A DNA stretch of 64,000 nt from Ananas comosus (GCF_001540865.1 NC_033645.1:3652773-3716772), one strand, 5' to 3'; counted from the stretch's first letter, positions 12,685-25,972 are shown. Numbers and translations: made by a program. The notes: generated by a model not told the origin, from the sequence alone.

Positions 12685-13213
12685 AGTAGTTTCTTCCCGC
12701 AATGTAGATAAGACTTCCTTGTGCTCGTTACCTCGCTAACCTGCAGTCAAATTAGCCAATTGAAGTTCAAAGAGGGCCACTAATGCTGGAATTAGCTTAT
12801 CAAGACGAAAACCTATTTTGCAGAAAATGTTCTTCCTACCCCTTCCTCTGCTACTGTAAGTACTCTTTGTGCCTAGCTACAAAGAGACTACCTTGATTGT
12901 TATATATAATGGGTAAACTAATGACGTTTTAGCTCGCGGCGATGAGTTGGTGATGCGGTTTCATCCAATTTGAGCCATGCGCATCACTACTTGTATCTGT
13001 AAAATTTCTTAACCAACATTACTAGCGGGACATCAGCTAGGAAAACACTATGAATTTCTCACGAATGGCCTCCTACGGATAACTAATGGATCGGCAAATT
13101 AATTAGATCACACTCTGGAGGTACTCCATCGGCAATTGTTATGGGCACCTGAGAAGCCACATATACTGCAGTGCAGCGCAGGACTCGATTTTAACAAAAT
13201 GAAGACGGTCACC

Positions 13214-13342
13214 GTACCGACCGTCCCTAGAACAAGTGGTAAAGAACTTGATGGTTGGTTGGTATCCGAGATCCAAATTCGAATCCTAGTTGATTCATAT
13301 TTCTAGCTAAGTTTATCTCAAGAAAAAAAAAAAAAAAAAAAA
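13214..13342 (+). mobile_element. SINE copy B with 12-bp target duplication
   Basis: Begins gtaccgaccgtccctagaac, contains box B (attcgaatcctagttgattc) and the tagctaagtttat block, and ends in a long poly-A. Flanks AAGACGGTCACC (13202-13213) and AAGACGGCCACC (13343-13354) differ at one base and are the target-site duplication. It lacks the last third of the 59299 copy. Confidence 0.85.
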
Positions 13343-14369
13343 AAGACGGCCACCATTTTGAAATGACTATTTTATTTTATTTTGTGTTTTTACTGACACT
13401 TTTCAATTTGTTTACTTTATAAAATTAAATTAAACTGAATAAATTTAACAAAATGTTCATATCAATTTAATAGGATAACTTAAATTTTTTAAAAAGCAAT
13501 AAATGCTAAAGGATATCATATATCAATCAATTAAGTAAACTTGAAGGGTCTATTTCAAATCTGCCAACACTAATAAAGGGGCTCTCATAAGCGAGGAATT
13601 CTACACTGTCACACTTGCACCACGTCATCAATAACAAACCAATCACATTCCTTCTTTTCAAACAAAAGTATAATAAAAATATTTTTTTACAATCATGATA
13701 GGACATATATCTCTAAAAGAAAATATTTGTTTTGTTTGTTACGCCACGTCACCAATATACCCGTTGCATTCTAGAATTTTTCCTCATAAGCATAACACAA
13801 TGATTATAGTTGAAATTCTCGGATTTGAATTTTTTTTTTTTTTTTAAAAAAAAAATCAACTCATTAGCCGCACAGCACGCCCTCCAGGAAACTTAATTTC
13901 CTAGTACCCAAAGCATTTCTCCTCCATGGAAGTATTTACGGCATTTTGGGCGAGGCTGTACGCCTGCACTAGAGAATTCCTAATTTTGCGGTCCTCTGCA
14001 GCGGAATTCAGCCTTCCAGTTAGGCTTTTTTAATTTTTAATTTTTTATTTTTTTGGGCAGAGGAAAAGATTCACCGTCCACGCATTCTAGCTTCTCTTTA
14101 TCTGCTTCGAAGAGAAGCCCGCTTATCTCTTCGGACAATGTGTACGTATATAAAGAACCTCTCTCAGGAAAAAAGAAAACCAAAATGAAAATTTAAAACC
14201 ACCACATTAATTGATTTTGAGAAGCAAATTTTGAAGCCACCCGAGATAGAGCTTCCTCCTACTAGAAGCAAAACAGCGCGGGAATTACCAAAAGAGGAAG
14301 AAATGGAAGGTTGGAAAATTAAGGCAGCGAAGAAAGAAAGCCCGACTGATGAGAACAGTTCCATTCCGA

Positions 14370-14388
14370 ATATATATATATATATATT
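14370..14388. repeat. TA microsatellite in the GATA leader region
   Basis: A short perfect (TA)n run, close upstream of the putative leader splice donor. Confidence 0.85.
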
Positions 14389-14802
14389 AAAAAAAGGGAA
14401 GCAAAAAATGATAAAAGCAGCTTGAGAAGAGGAGTAATTAATACCTGTGCGTTTTTGCACTCGGAGATTGCGAGTGTCTCAGTTCGGAGCTATGGCGGAG
14501 GCAACGGAGAGACCAACCTCGAGATTTTCCCAATTCAAGACGCAACAAAAAGAAATGAATGGAATTGGCCGAGCAAGCCGACAGATCCTGTGACCAAATT
14601 GTAAAGAAGAGACCGCTGGCTGCAGCGACGATTCGACGAACTCCCTTCGCAACAATTGAGCGGCTGCCAATTTAATTTAGAGGAAGAAAAAGGAGAGAGG
14701 GCGGCGAAGGAAAGCCCTCTTCAAAAAGCTCCTCAATTCGACTCCGCGTGTTTTATGCCTGTGACGAATTATGAACTATACTAGAGCCCCAGCAGCAGCT
14801 GC

Positions 14803-14852
14803 TCTATTCTATTCTATTCTATAATTCTATTCTATTTCTATTCTATTCTACT
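14803..14852. repeat. TTCTA pentanucleotide microsatellite
   Basis: About ten units of ttcta with two interruptions. Confidence 0.9.
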
Positions 14853-15206
14853 ATAGTAGGTCTCTCTCTCTCTATTAGTCCCGGCTCCTCCCTCCTTAAC
14901 CCAGGGTCGCCCAAATAGAGTGCTTTGTGGCGCTAGCTAGCTTTAAACCGTTGGAGAGGTGGGGGTCGGAGGGAGGGAGAAGGTAAGTAAATAAGGTAGA
15001 CGGGGGAGAGAGGGCGAAGGGGAGGAAATGGGAAAGGCCCAATAAGGTAAGGTAAGGTAAGAGGGCCGGGGTGAGACTCGGAGGAGAAATCTATACAGAA
15101 AAGTATTGTGGGGGGTGGGAGAGCGGTGGGACTCGGCAGGGACAGAACGTGAGAGGGGCGAACAAGTCTAAATTAATTGGGAACGAGCAACGGGAGAGAG
15201 ACTCGG

Positions 15207-15236
15207 GAGAGAGAGAGAGAGAGAGCGCGCGCGCGC
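15207..15236. repeat. Compound GA/GC microsatellite
   Basis: A (GA)n run passes directly into (GC)n, then the sequence switches to an AT-rich stretch with TAA and TAATG units (15241-15292). Confidence 0.9.
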
Positions 15237-15560
15237 AGGGGTATAATAATAAATAATGTAATGTAATGTTATAATAATAATATAATATAATGTGACGTGC
15301 GTGTAATATTGGCGTAGTGATGGATGGATTTTCGGACGGGATTGATATGGGATGGGGGCTGGGGGGTAAAGTGGGGGGGATGGTAATGCGGTGGTGGTGT
15401 TCCACTCGCACCCCCGGCTATTTACGAGTGCAGATGCGAAGGCAACGCCACGGTAGGTGAGCCTTCCTCTCTCATTGCTAGCTGTCCTCCCCAATCCTCA
15501 CTGTCGTGACGTTGAAGTCTTCTCTTTCTTCCTTCCCCCCCCGCCCTCTCTTTTTCCCAC

Positions 15561-15579
15561 TCTCTCTCTCTCNAGAGCT

Positions 15580-15621
<42 letters not shown>
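15561..15621. repeat. CT microsatellite with an ambiguous base
   Basis: Two CT runs separated by a short spacer. Position 15573 is N, the only ambiguous base seen in the window. Confidence 0.9.
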
Positions 15622-15625
<4 letters not shown>

Positions 15626-16614
15626 TAATAAGTAAATAATAAATTAAAGTTAATTAAAGGGTGGACTGGGCCGGGGCTACAACTAACTAATTATTTTTGC
15701 GCAAGGAGGGAGGGGAGGGCCCCGCACTGCACCGCACCCCACTCTGCACCTCTCTTGCTGAAGCTCAAGGCCCGTTGGTCCATCCTTTTCTTTTCGCGCT
15801 TCGCCTCATCATTTCTCTAGCTAGGTCGCTGCGGTCACAAGAAAAGGCTCAACCTCCCCTCCTAAATAAATTAATATAATATAATTATATATGTAAATAT
15901 TATTCTTTGTTTTAAGAGACAAGAAAAGGTAAAACAACGGTGGATACACATAGCTTCTCCCGGCTAGGCTTAGTTAATTAGGAGTGGACCGAGTCTAATT
16001 TACACGCATATATCTGCACCGAGAACAGATCAAATTTCGAAATCAAGATTATTATTCATTCTCCTAAAATCCTAACACATGCTTCAACCCTTGTTTTATC
16101 AAGTCTACGAATTTTATTGAAAATATAGAAAGAGGTTAAAAAAAAAAAAACAACTAAAATTTACGGAGAACTAGCCTGAACTTATAAAAGTCATTGCGGA
16201 GACATCTATTTAATCTTTACAAACTGTAATTTGAATATACGGTTAGTCATTTTTTCAAATTTTAAAATAAAATTCTCACAAAGAATATCTACATTAAAAT
16301 AATTACAAAGCTAGTTTGTAATATGAAGGTTTTTTTTCGGAAAACTAGGCAATCATTTGTAAGTAACCCAAACAAAGTACAAGTTTGAACGCCAGTATCA
16401 ATTCCATGTACGCTACGGCCAAAAACAGTGCAGTACTGCTCCGTCGCTCTGTGGGTATTATCATATAATAATAGCTGATCATCGGTTGAGATGTATGTGA
16501 AGGATCACTGGCTATACCATCGATGGTATAAATATATGTACTTATGACGTGCAAACCTATAGAAATAGGAATACAGGTCCTATTATTATTATAAAATTTC
16601 ATATTAGGGAGCAA

Positions 16615-16744
16615 TTTTTTTTTTTTTTTTTATTTTTTAAAAAAATAAATTTAGCTGAATATATGAATTAACTAAAATTTAAATTTAAAATCTCGAATAC
16701 CAAATACTAAATTCTCTGTCACTTTCACTAGAAACGGTCGGTGT
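16615..16744 (-). mobile_element. SINE copy E, antisense
   Basis: Poly-T at the left, then the reverse of the SINE body (aataaatttagctgaat, aaaatctcgaataccaaat, cactagaaacggtcggt). GAGCAA occurs at both edges and is a possible short target duplication. Confidence 0.7.
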
Positions 16745-17236
16745 GAGCAAATTACTTTGGATTTTGGATAGGAGCTAGCACTTCGAGGATCCTCTTGGTA
16801 TTTTTCTATTAACTTAATATATTTAATTCTCTCGGCAAGAGTGTCTTACAACTTTAACCTAGCGTACAGGGATGCTTCAGCGTACATAAACTTGCACCTA
16901 AGTCTTCGTGCCAAACAAACTAATTAAACTTTATTGTGCACGCATTACGAACCTAAAGTTGAAACGATGTACCGATCGAAATACAAGTATAGAGTCTTCG
17001 CATTGTCGGTGGAGAGCGGCTGGTGGAGCATTACCAACGCGAAGCAAATTAGGCGGACTATTTTAACCGCACTGGAATGCTGTCTGTTACTAATGCACCA
17101 TGAATTGTTTAGGAGTTGACTGGCGTATTATAATTGTTGCGACTTCTAATTTCCTCTTTAATTTTTCATGCCAAGGGAAGCGCACCTGCATGCTGAGCCC
17201 CCCGGTGATTAAAAATATCTCTTCTTTCTTAGAAAA

Positions 17237-17377
17237 ATAGTTTCTTTTTTTTTTTTTTATAAAGAGAAAGATAGCATGCTACTAATTTTCTTTATTTCGT
17301 TTAGAAATAAATTTAGCTGAAAACGAATACCAATTGCAAAGTTCTTTGCCACTTACGCTAGGAACAGTCGATGAGTA
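17237..17377 (-). mobile_element. SINE copy F, antisense
   Basis: Poly-T, then agatagcatgctactaatttt, tttcgtttagaaataaattt, tagctgaaaacgaatacca and tttgccacttacgctaggaa: the reverse complement of the family body in the right order. Confidence 0.75.
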
Positions 17378-18147
17378 AAAAATAGTTAAAAAAAATTTTA
17401 CCACGCTTACTCCTAACTAACTAGTAAATAGTAAGTTGGGGATTATTTTTCATATACGCGCCTAAATCATTTATTATATGCACAGAAACATTCTATCTAG
17501 TTTCATTAAGATATAAAATAAACAAAAGTTGGCTACCATTTCTTCCGAGCTAGGTTAAGGCTTCCAATTGTTCGATCCTGTTTTTTAATAATATTAGTTT
17601 ATTAATGGGTAAAAAATAGAATATATACTAGTTTTTATTGATGTATATAAGTGAGAAGTTTGTTTATCTAGTAACTTAAATTTTTAGGTCAAATCCAAAT
17701 CTTTTAACATAATATCAAAATTTGATTCACACAATCTCTTGGGTTCAGTCTCTTTCGATATAAATCATCCGGCTTAGTATAATTGTACAATCATACTTGA
17801 TTTGTGCCACACTCTTATAGGATTTAACATGTGTAAATTAAGCCAGCCTAGGTGCTTTTGGATCCGGCCCTCTTAGTTGTCATTTGTTTCTTTACTTTAA
17901 CAATATCGAAGACAAATTAACCGTTTATGCGTAGATTGAATGCTAACATCTTTCCTTATTCTCAATGTTTGAATCTGTTAAATTAATTGATTTGATCTGA
18001 ATCCAAAACGATACAATATATTCTTAGGCAGTCATATATGGATTGCAAATTTAGTATAATGCAACATGCTAGCAACACTGTTTATGAAATTGGAGGTAGA
18101 TTAACTATGAGTTTAATCCTGCGAGGATCATTTTCTTTTTTGTGAAA

Positions 18148-18211
18148 TAACTTTTTTTTTTTGAAAAAAAGATAGTACGCTACCTACTTTATTCATTAAA
18201 AATATGAATTA
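18148..18211 (-). mobile_element. SINE fragment G, antisense 3' end
   Basis: Poly-T followed by agatagtacgctacctacttt, matching only the 3' end of the SINE. Truncated. Confidence 0.5.
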
Positions 18212-18279
18212 TACAAAATGGGTGAGGTAAGAAAAACTTCGGTTGTGAAATAACTTAATTGAAATGCAGTCCTTGTGCT

Positions 18280-18282
<3 letters not shown>

Positions 18283-18323
<41 letters not shown>
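18283..18323. repeat. TA microsatellite
   Basis: About 20 perfect AT units. Confidence 0.95.
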
Positions 18324-18327
<4 letters not shown>

Positions 18328-18515
18328 GTTTGATCTCCAACTTTTTTTTTTAAAATATCTTTTATGGTAACAAAGTTTCTCTAACACATTAATGCCTTAA
18401 TTTGGGATTACTTGCTAAGATATATTGAATAGGAAGTAACGACAATTCACAGGACAGGTCAAACCAACTTTGGCCATGCTGCGAAGATTTATAACATCGG
18501 GTCATCATGCTGGAT

Positions 18516-18518
<3 letters not shown>

Positions 18519-18588
<70 letters not shown>
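18519..18588. repeat. CT microsatellite joined to a TA run
   Basis: About 28 CT units passing into about seven TA units. Confidence 0.95.
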
Positions 18589-19622
18589 GCAATTGATACG
18601 ATACCCTTGCTCTTACCGGCTAATTGATCTGCTGTTGATCGATCCCCTAGCTAGCAGCACTGCAGCGGGCTAGTAAAACTATTTGATAAAAAGGAAAACA
18701 TTTTTAATAAGCTTTTTTTCCCCAGTCGTAACTAACTTAAGAGTTAAGACCCGTCTTAGTGCGTGTCTATATAATATAATATAATATAATACAATATTAT
18801 TGAGCCATTATTACAAAATGCAATTAATAAAAGATAATGTCGCCATCCCTATAAAACTTAGTTAATTCATGCATGTTTAATTATGGCATGCTAACCGGTA
18901 ATTGACACAGAAGTATATATATATATATATAGCATACAATTCAATGCGGATCGATCTGGTGCAGTTCAACATGCAGCTAGCGATTTCTGGCTTAATTAAG
19001 TAAATTAATTTAGCGGGTGCGCATGTTTTGCACTTATAGCCGTTGGTACGGGCCGCACCGACACTCGCAATATTGGCGCGCGCAGCAGCTCCCATTAAGC
19101 TAGCTGATGGCACGTGCAGTGTAGCCACTTCATGTTATTGAGGATGTGCTGCGCCTGTGCTTGATCGTCGCCAGGCTGCGTTGCTGTTGCTGCTGCTGTT
19201 GCTGTTGCGACCCGCAACCCGTCATCCTCATCAATCCAATCCCCTGTTTATTTTATATTTTATTTATTTACTTGTTTTGTTCATTGTGGTGAGCTGCCCC
19301 ATTCTCGCGTACGCGCGTCTAGCACCTAGCACGCAATGTCACCTTCTTTTTTCTTTTCTTTTCTTTTCTTTCACCCCCGGCCCTCTCCATCTTTCTTAAT
19401 TTCTTTCCACCGGAACTAAAATAATTAATGGCGTTTTCTAATTAACTAACTAGCTAGCTTCATCGTGGAGCTTGCTTATATATGCAATTCAATTACTAGT
19501 TCAATTAATTTGCTCTATTGCAGTTCGCGGTGGGCTCGATCTGTTCGTTTTGATTGCAAGAAGGGGGCTCCCAAATTAAAGCTAGCTAGCTGATCGGCCT
19601 TGATCGATCTGATCGAAACTAA

Positions 19623-19642
19623 GAGCGCGCGCGCGCGCGCGC
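19623..19642. repeat. GC dinucleotide run
   Basis: A pure (GC)n run, which can in principle adopt Z-DNA. Confidence 0.9.
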
Positions 19643-20840
19643 ACGATGCATGATTGGCGCAAGGGCCGGGAACCACGCGCTATCCACGTGCAGGCACCCA
19701 GGCGTCGGCATTCCGCGGAGGAGAGAGTAACATGGGCCACCTACGTACCCAATAATTTTTATACGGACAGTCGCATGTGCAGTCGCAACTGTTTCGTACA
19801 GTCCCCGGCATTTGTGCATGCTATTTAATTATTAATTATTTATTTTTCAGTGCAAGAAGGAAAAACTGATTTTCAACTAGTTTATTATATTATACATGTA
19901 AATACTATTTCCTGATCATGCATGACAGTGTTGCATTAATATTATTGTTCCAAACATGCGCTTGTGCTTGGTTTATGATTTTCTCCCCCATAACATTAAT
20001 TAAATTACGGGATGTATTTCCAGCATATTATATACTTTATATATTTGGAATGATGAATGTTTTAATTTACTGTTTATCAAGCTTTAATGAATTACTAGTA
20101 ATTTTCATAAACTATGAAAATAGAAATACATCGATCGATCATAATCTAGAAAAATCTAATATATATATCTATCACCTAGAATCTACAATAAATTTACTAA
20201 TATTTTTTACAACTATTCAACTTGAATTGCATGATAGTTTCTTAAAATATTTTAATATAAAATATAACATATTAATATATGGAAGTATATATTATTACAA
20301 ACTATAAACTAAACTGACTTTAAATGTAATTCTTGTTCGATCCCCAGATCTCCAGCGATATACAAAGCTAGCTAGTTAGCTACAGTATATATGTGCAATG
20401 CAATAGTACGTGCTGATTGCTAGCCGGCCATGTTTAATTACGTTAAACGACTTGTGGATGTAAATTAATTATCTAGGCTGCAAATGTTATTTAAATTAAT
20501 TAAAGACCATGTGGCTGCAAGCTCACTTTTGCCTGTTCGCTCCCGCTGGAATTTGTATCAGACAGTTTCTCACGTTCTCCTCTTCTTATTATTATTTTCC
20601 GTTAACAATTCCCACTTCGTTAACTCGATTACCCTTACATATGCGGACGAGGGATTAGGAGAATAACGGGGACACAGTTCGATGGCATTTCGGTCTTTGC
20701 ATTAATCCCATCACATACTAGTATACTACGGGTACACGCCGTTGCGATGATGTCACGTCGCATGCAGCCTTTCCGAACGCTAAATAAGTAACACTGAAAA
20801 TTTGAATAGGAAAGAAAAAAAAATAAAGAGAAGATACTAT

Positions 20841-20867
20841 CTAGCTAGCTAGCTAGCTAGCTAGCTA
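20841..20867. repeat. CTAG tetranucleotide repeat
   Basis: Six to seven perfect CTAG units, each self-complementary. Confidence 0.9.
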
Positions 20868-21377
20868 TATCTACATGTACATTCTGAATGAATGTTTAAT
20901 ATTTTTAAAAAGTTTTCAAAATTTTATAATTTTTTTAAGAAAAATTTAGTATTAAAAATATTAATGCAATCAGCGAGCAAAGTTTAGTATTTTAAAATTA
21001 AGTTTATATATAAAATGTATACTTATAAAAAAAGTTAATGTAGAAATAGTGTTTTTGCTTATGTACGTAAATAATTAATGTTGTAGATATATAGCCAGAT
21101 TGATCGTCATCCTCATCATCTTCGTGATCTTATCATATAGAGTCTTAATTTCGTCGATTAATGCCTCTCCGGCATGTCAGGGCGGATCAAGCGCACGCTG
21201 TGCACGCAGTCTTCGGCGGCAAACGACGGTGGAGATGAGGAAGAGAGGGCGGGCGGGCCACATGTACGGCCCGATATTTGCGGCGGGTATAGCGGGCTCC
21301 GAGAAAAGGTACGACGTGCATGCACGTAACTACGCACAAAGCCAAGCCTGCTGATATTTCTCCGAAAAGAACCAAAA

Positions 21378-21410
<33 letters not shown>

Positions 21411-21775
21411 GAGTTAAAAAATGAAAAAATGGGAAGGATCGACTAAGGAGAGGAGCTTTGAGTGAAATGTTGGGAGGGGTCCCTCAGTCCCTGGCTCGTT
21501 CCCCGTGGGTGGGCCGCGGCGGGTCCCACGGATCATGTGCCCCACGCCGAGCCAGCTTGTTTACAGGCAAGCAACGCGGTTCGGCCACGTGATCGCCCAC
21601 CTCTGGCTCTGCTTGCCAATGGATGCTCCCCCACGTGTCTTATCATCACTTCGGATTCCAGTAGGAAAATGGTTTTAATCCCTGACCGTACGATTGTCTC
21701 TTTTCTTTTTTGATCCGTCTAGTAAAATCCCATTTTTATTTTTAAGAGCCTGATTAAGCAATCAGGCATTAGGTT

Positions 21776-21777
<2 letters not shown>

Positions 21778-21818
<41 letters not shown>
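21778..21818. repeat. TA microsatellite
   Basis: About 20 AT units without a flanking fold-back element. Confidence 0.9.
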
Positions 21819-21822
<4 letters not shown>

Positions 21823-22989
21823 CCCAGCAGAATTTTGGGCAGAATGTTAATCTTTCTGTAGAATTAATTTAAAAGCTTAAAACTAGCAAATAAATAATTA
21901 ATCTCTTCTCCAATTGATCATTTAATTCAAAATTTTACCTCATTCTTCTACAACCTAACTTTTATTTGTAATTAATTGTCCAAATTCTCATAAATTTGGC
22001 TAACTTACATATCAATTGCCATTAATTCCCAACTTTACGCTACATGCTGCTATCTGGATTTCAGATGGATTGGAGACCGATGTCCAAGCATTAAACATTG
22101 TGTACAATTTAAAGACAAAATTTAAAATACATTTATGTTTTCCTTCAATGATGCGATAAGTCACCGAACATGACAAATTTAAGTAATTAACTAAAATTCT
22201 AATAAATTTTAGCTTCCTAATTTAACTTGGGGTGGCAACGTGGGTCAAGCTAATTTCAGAATTTGCAATTAAAATACACGCCAAATTAACCGTCCGTTCA
22301 TGAGGTATAGAAATCAGGGCCGTCCATCAAGCGTTTGAGCTGAGGGTTAATTAGGTGCACCCTCAGAGGAGAAGTAGGTGTCGTCTCGCGTTCTGCGTCC
22401 TAAAAGATGGCGATTGCACATTTTTAGTGATGGAGACGCACCACTGATCTCCTCGACTCCTCCTCTCGTTACTGACGTGCTGCCAGATTTGAATCCGACG
22501 GCATGTAGTTTTTTTTTTTCTTTTTTTCTTTTTTTCTCCAACTACGAACCGAACAAGCTGGCTGCAAGCGGATCCCCATAATGCAGACTATATAGCAGGT
22601 TATCTGTCCGCAGCATATTAATTTGTACAGTATAGGCCGATACATTAATTAATATAAAAATCTCAAATCTTCCACATAGAATGCCATTATTTATGGATAT
22701 AAAAAGGAAAGTATTCCTTAAAAGCTAGAGAAATGTTAGTTGCATATCAAAAAGCTCAACGTAAGTCTTACATTCAATTATTTTTTTGTTACTTTTAAAA
22801 GAGTAAAGTATGATAAGATGAGTGTAAAAAAATAAATTCTTGAATGAAGAGATTATACAATCTACGCACCCACGTTCGAATGTACGAATAACATATGCTC
22901 AAAAAAACTATTTATAATGTCATAATATACTAATATATTAGACACAGATAGAACTCATACTGGGAGTGCGAACGGAGTATATTTTGGTC

Positions 22990-23113
22990 TGTTTCGGTAA
23001 GCGAGGAGCAGAGAAAAAATTGTAAAGCAGGGGAAGCAATTATTTAATAATGGTTTTGGTAAGCGAGGAGTAGAGAAAAAATTGTAATGCAGGGGAAGTA
23101 ATTACTAATTAAT
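22990..23113. repeat. 62-bp tandem duplication
   Basis: Two adjacent copies with a period of 62 bases, each containing ggtaagcgaggag, agagaaaaaattgtaa and gcaggggaag, with only a few differences. Non-coding. Confidence 0.85.
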
Positions 23114-24329
23114 AAGAAAGTAGAGGTATCAGCGGGTAGCGTAACCCGTTAGAAAGATGGTGGCAAGTAATGGTAATAATTTTTAATTAACGGATCTGCG
23201 TATAATTTGGTGGGGACGCGGATGGTGGCTCAGGTGAGGTTCGGAGCGTCGGTGACCGACAGAGTGACCGGATGCAGCCGGTGGACGACTCTTGCGAACC
23301 GGTACTACCAGATGGTGGGTGCGCATCGTCGGTGCGTAAAATTTTGACCAAGGCGCAACGGGATCGGATAGCGGCGGGGGCTTCCGTTCCGTTTCCCGGC
23401 CGGGGTTCTCAGTTAATTAAAGTGCATCTTACTTTGCATATGTAAATAAATGTATAGATTAATATATCACCTAATTCGTATATTAATGAGGGGTAACGAG
23501 AGGTTCTCCTTAAATTTCTTTTAATTGATGATGATGGTGGAGAGGGACAAAGGGCGGAGGCCAAGACATGCCCTGATGCCCTTCTGACCATGTGACATGT
23601 TTCTGTGGGAGCAGGGGGTAGTACGTACGTACGTTGTTCCATGTCTGCCCGCCCCCCTTTTCTCTCTCCTTCTCTCTCTGCACTCTGCACTCTGCACTCT
23701 GCTACTCTTCCCAGCAAGCAGGTTTTGGCATAAAAATCAAGCAGCCCACAATGCATTGATCTTTATGGAATTTTATAGATAAACAAGTCTAAAAATTTCA
23801 AATTACCCTAAAGAGAAACGCCAAGTCGGTCTACATCCCAAAAAAGATTGTAACCCTCCAATCTCTCATCCAAAGATTCTTTAGAATTTGATGACACTTG
23901 GATGGTAGAGTTATAAAATTTCAATCTTCTTTGAAATATTGCTAATCTACCATTACTCGCTTCTAGCACCGCACAGGCAATCGTTTCACATTTGAGGGTT
24001 TTGTCCGGAAATAACAGTTCTGGCACACGAAAGTGCATTGAACCTCCGCGATGGATATCTTTACCACGACGAGCTTTGTTATACGAAGTCGAGCATATAT
24101 ACAACACTTTAAACTATTTATATCGACCAATCAATTCTTTCTATATCCTATACATGCATGTGGAGGGGCTTTCTAGAAGAGCCGTAGTAGTATTCTGTAG
24201 CATATATTGTAACAACACCAGCTACCTACTTTTTGTTCCCATGCAGCTGGAAAGTGGTCACCATGGAGTCCGATATTTGTTACCTATCAAATTGAATTGA
24301 TCTAACAGAATATTCTCTAGATAGTATCT

Positions 24330-24600
24330 AGTGCGGTTGACTAAGAGTTTAAAGGCTGGTATTTGAGATTCTAAAATTGAAGCTTCGTTGTTTTATATTT
24401 TTAATCGAGTTTATTTCTAAAACATAAATAAAACAGATAGATAGCATGTCATCTTCTTTTTTTTTCCTCTTTTCCTCTCTCAAAAAAGAGAGTTTATTTC
24501 TGAAAAATGAATGAAGTAGATTGCATGGCATCTTTCTTTCTATCTCTCTCTCTCTCTCCCTCTTTCTAAAAAAGAAAAAAGGAAAAAAGAGAGAAAAAAA
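24330..24600 (+). mobile_element. Decayed SINE copy H with duplicated tail
   Basis: The body (gactaagagtttaaaggctgg, gagattctaaaattgaagc, gagtttatttctaaaacat, gatagcatgtcatctt) is followed by a second copy of the tail (gagtttatttctgaaaaatga, gattgcatggcatcttt) at 24489-24540, each ending in a CT/A-rich tract. The head is strongly diverged. Confidence 0.55.
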
Positions 24601-25242
24601 AAAGAAGACTACACTCCAGAAATAACATAACACTACTGACAAGTTTTGCCAACCTCAACTAGTGTTGTACTGTAGTGTATGAATTGTGAAGTGTAACAAT
24701 ATTTAATTATTATTATGACACATTTAAGGGCGAAGAGTGATGATGGCATGGAGCATTGCAAGTGAATGGCTTCGAGTACAAGTGATCAAGAGGTGGAGAG
24801 GGACAATGGCAGCCAAACTTTGTTTGGCAAAGTATTGGACTCGTAAGTTAGCAGATGTAGAGAGTCGTGAAGCTGGGCCAAATATTTTGACCTGAAGCGC
24901 CTAGCAGCAATCTTTTGAGGAAGTTGTGGGCAGGATCATTGGTCAACAAGTATTTAGAGCTTTGGAAGACAACTAATACCGGCTACGTATACAACTAGAA
25001 CTCCCCATTTCCCGTCCTCCGCATGAAAGAATGCTTTTAGCATATGACCACCTGCAAAACGCACGAGCTTTAGTTTATACTGCTGGCTCGGTGGAATCGT
25101 ACCTAACGGGCCAGAAGGAAATTGGGCTGTCTTCTTCGATCAGGATCTTGGTGCGACAGCTTTCCGTCTCAATCCCAGCCACAATCCAAACTCGGCGTTT
25201 CGTGCTCTCTCTTACATTTCTTCTAACACAACAAAATACACG

Positions 25243-25365
25243 ACTTTTTTTTTTTCTTTTTCTTTTTTTTTTTAAGAGATAGGTAACAAGCATATTCGAA
25301 CTTGGGACCTCAGATACCAACTACCAAATCCTTTGCCACTTATTCTAGAAACGGTTGGTAAAGAA
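25243..25365 (-). mobile_element. SINE copy D, antisense
   Basis: Poly-T, agagataggtaacaagcat, the antisense box B region (attcgaacttgggacctcag), then ccaaatcctttgccacttatt and tagaaacggttggta. Clear match in order to the complete copy. Confidence 0.75.
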
Positions 25366-25393
25366 GGTGGTACTTCTAAAAGTATTATACCTC

Positions 25394-25397
<4 letters not shown>

Positions 25398-25429
<32 letters not shown>
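25398..25429. repeat. TA microsatellite flanking a fold-back element
   Basis: (TA)n run that directly abuts the left end of the fold-back element at 25430. Confidence 0.9.
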
Positions 25430-25431
<2 letters not shown>

Positions 25432-25972
25432 TAGGGCTACCATACTCTTATGAGTATAGAGCCATTCCTACTCATAAGTTGTTTTCGATGATGGGGCTTC
25501 CGAATCGACGATCCACTCCGTTAAATATGATCTAAATTATTTGAAACTTCTAAAAAATAAATTTTATAATTTTTCGAAATCATAATAAAGTCCATCAAGC
25601 GGGCATAAAATGAACAGTCAAAATCGAACGACGTCTTAAAAATGGATGATCGGATCCTTCAATTTAAGATCGGAGTTATTAATTTTCATCTAGATAGTGA
25701 ATAAAATTTTCTATCAAAAATTCAATCTATTTCGATTCTTTTACACCGTTAAACTAGCAAGTATCCCATACCGGTCATTAAAAACTGTCAATTTTGTGAG
25801 CTTTTGATCGTAAGATAAATGGATATCGAAAAAATATAAAATTTAATTTTTAGAAGTTTTAAATGTTCAAAATAATGTTTAATAATAGTATAGATCGTGG
25901 ATTCGGAAGCCCCATTATTGGAAACAACTTATGAGTATGAGAGTGATTGTACTCATAAGAGTGTAGTAGCCG

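Larger units (their letters stand above)
12741..14444 (-). other. Probable 5' UTR intron of the GATA gene
   Basis: On the minus strand a donor ACAG/GTATTAATTAC lies at 14445/14444 and an acceptor GACTGCAG/G ends at 12741, about 56 bases before the start codon. A long leader intron would explain why the CT-rich, promoter-like sequence starts only near 14.7 kb. This is inferred from splice motifs only. A SINE copy (13214-13342) lies inside it. Confidence 0.4.
14445..15620 (-). promoter_or_regulatory. GATA leader exon and promoter, dense in simple repeats
   Basis: If the leader intron is right, the first exon starts somewhere between 14445 and about 14760. Upstream lie, in order: TTCTA pentamers (14803-14852), a CT run near 14863-14873, AAGGT pentamers (15042-15061), a GA then GC tract (15207-15236), and a CT tract (15583-15621). 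CT/GA tracts near start sites are common in plant promoters. No TATA box was assigned. Base 15573 is an N, so this repeat was not fully resolved. Confidence 0.4.
15622..25240. other. Gene-poor repeat-rich interval upstream of the GATA gene
   Basis: No protein-coding gene was recognised on either strand. The open frames are short, low-complexity or AT-driven, with no neighbouring compatible exons. Contents are SINE fragments (listed separately), TA, CT, GC and CTAG microsatellites, a 62-bp tandem duplication (22990-23113) and several GC-rich islands (19.0-19.4, 21.2-21.7 and 23.2-23.4 kb) that might be regulatory. No tRNA or known miRNA sequence was recognised. Confidence 0.6.

Noticed and set aside
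19918..20307. 129-codon plus-strand frame
   Set aside because: Composition (I, L, Y, N) follows the very AT-rich DNA; no domain, splice context or neighbouring exon.
23660..23705. Possible CRISPR-like or structured repeat (ctctgcactctgcactctgc)
   Set aside because: A short simple tandem of ctctgca units in plant DNA, without spacers.
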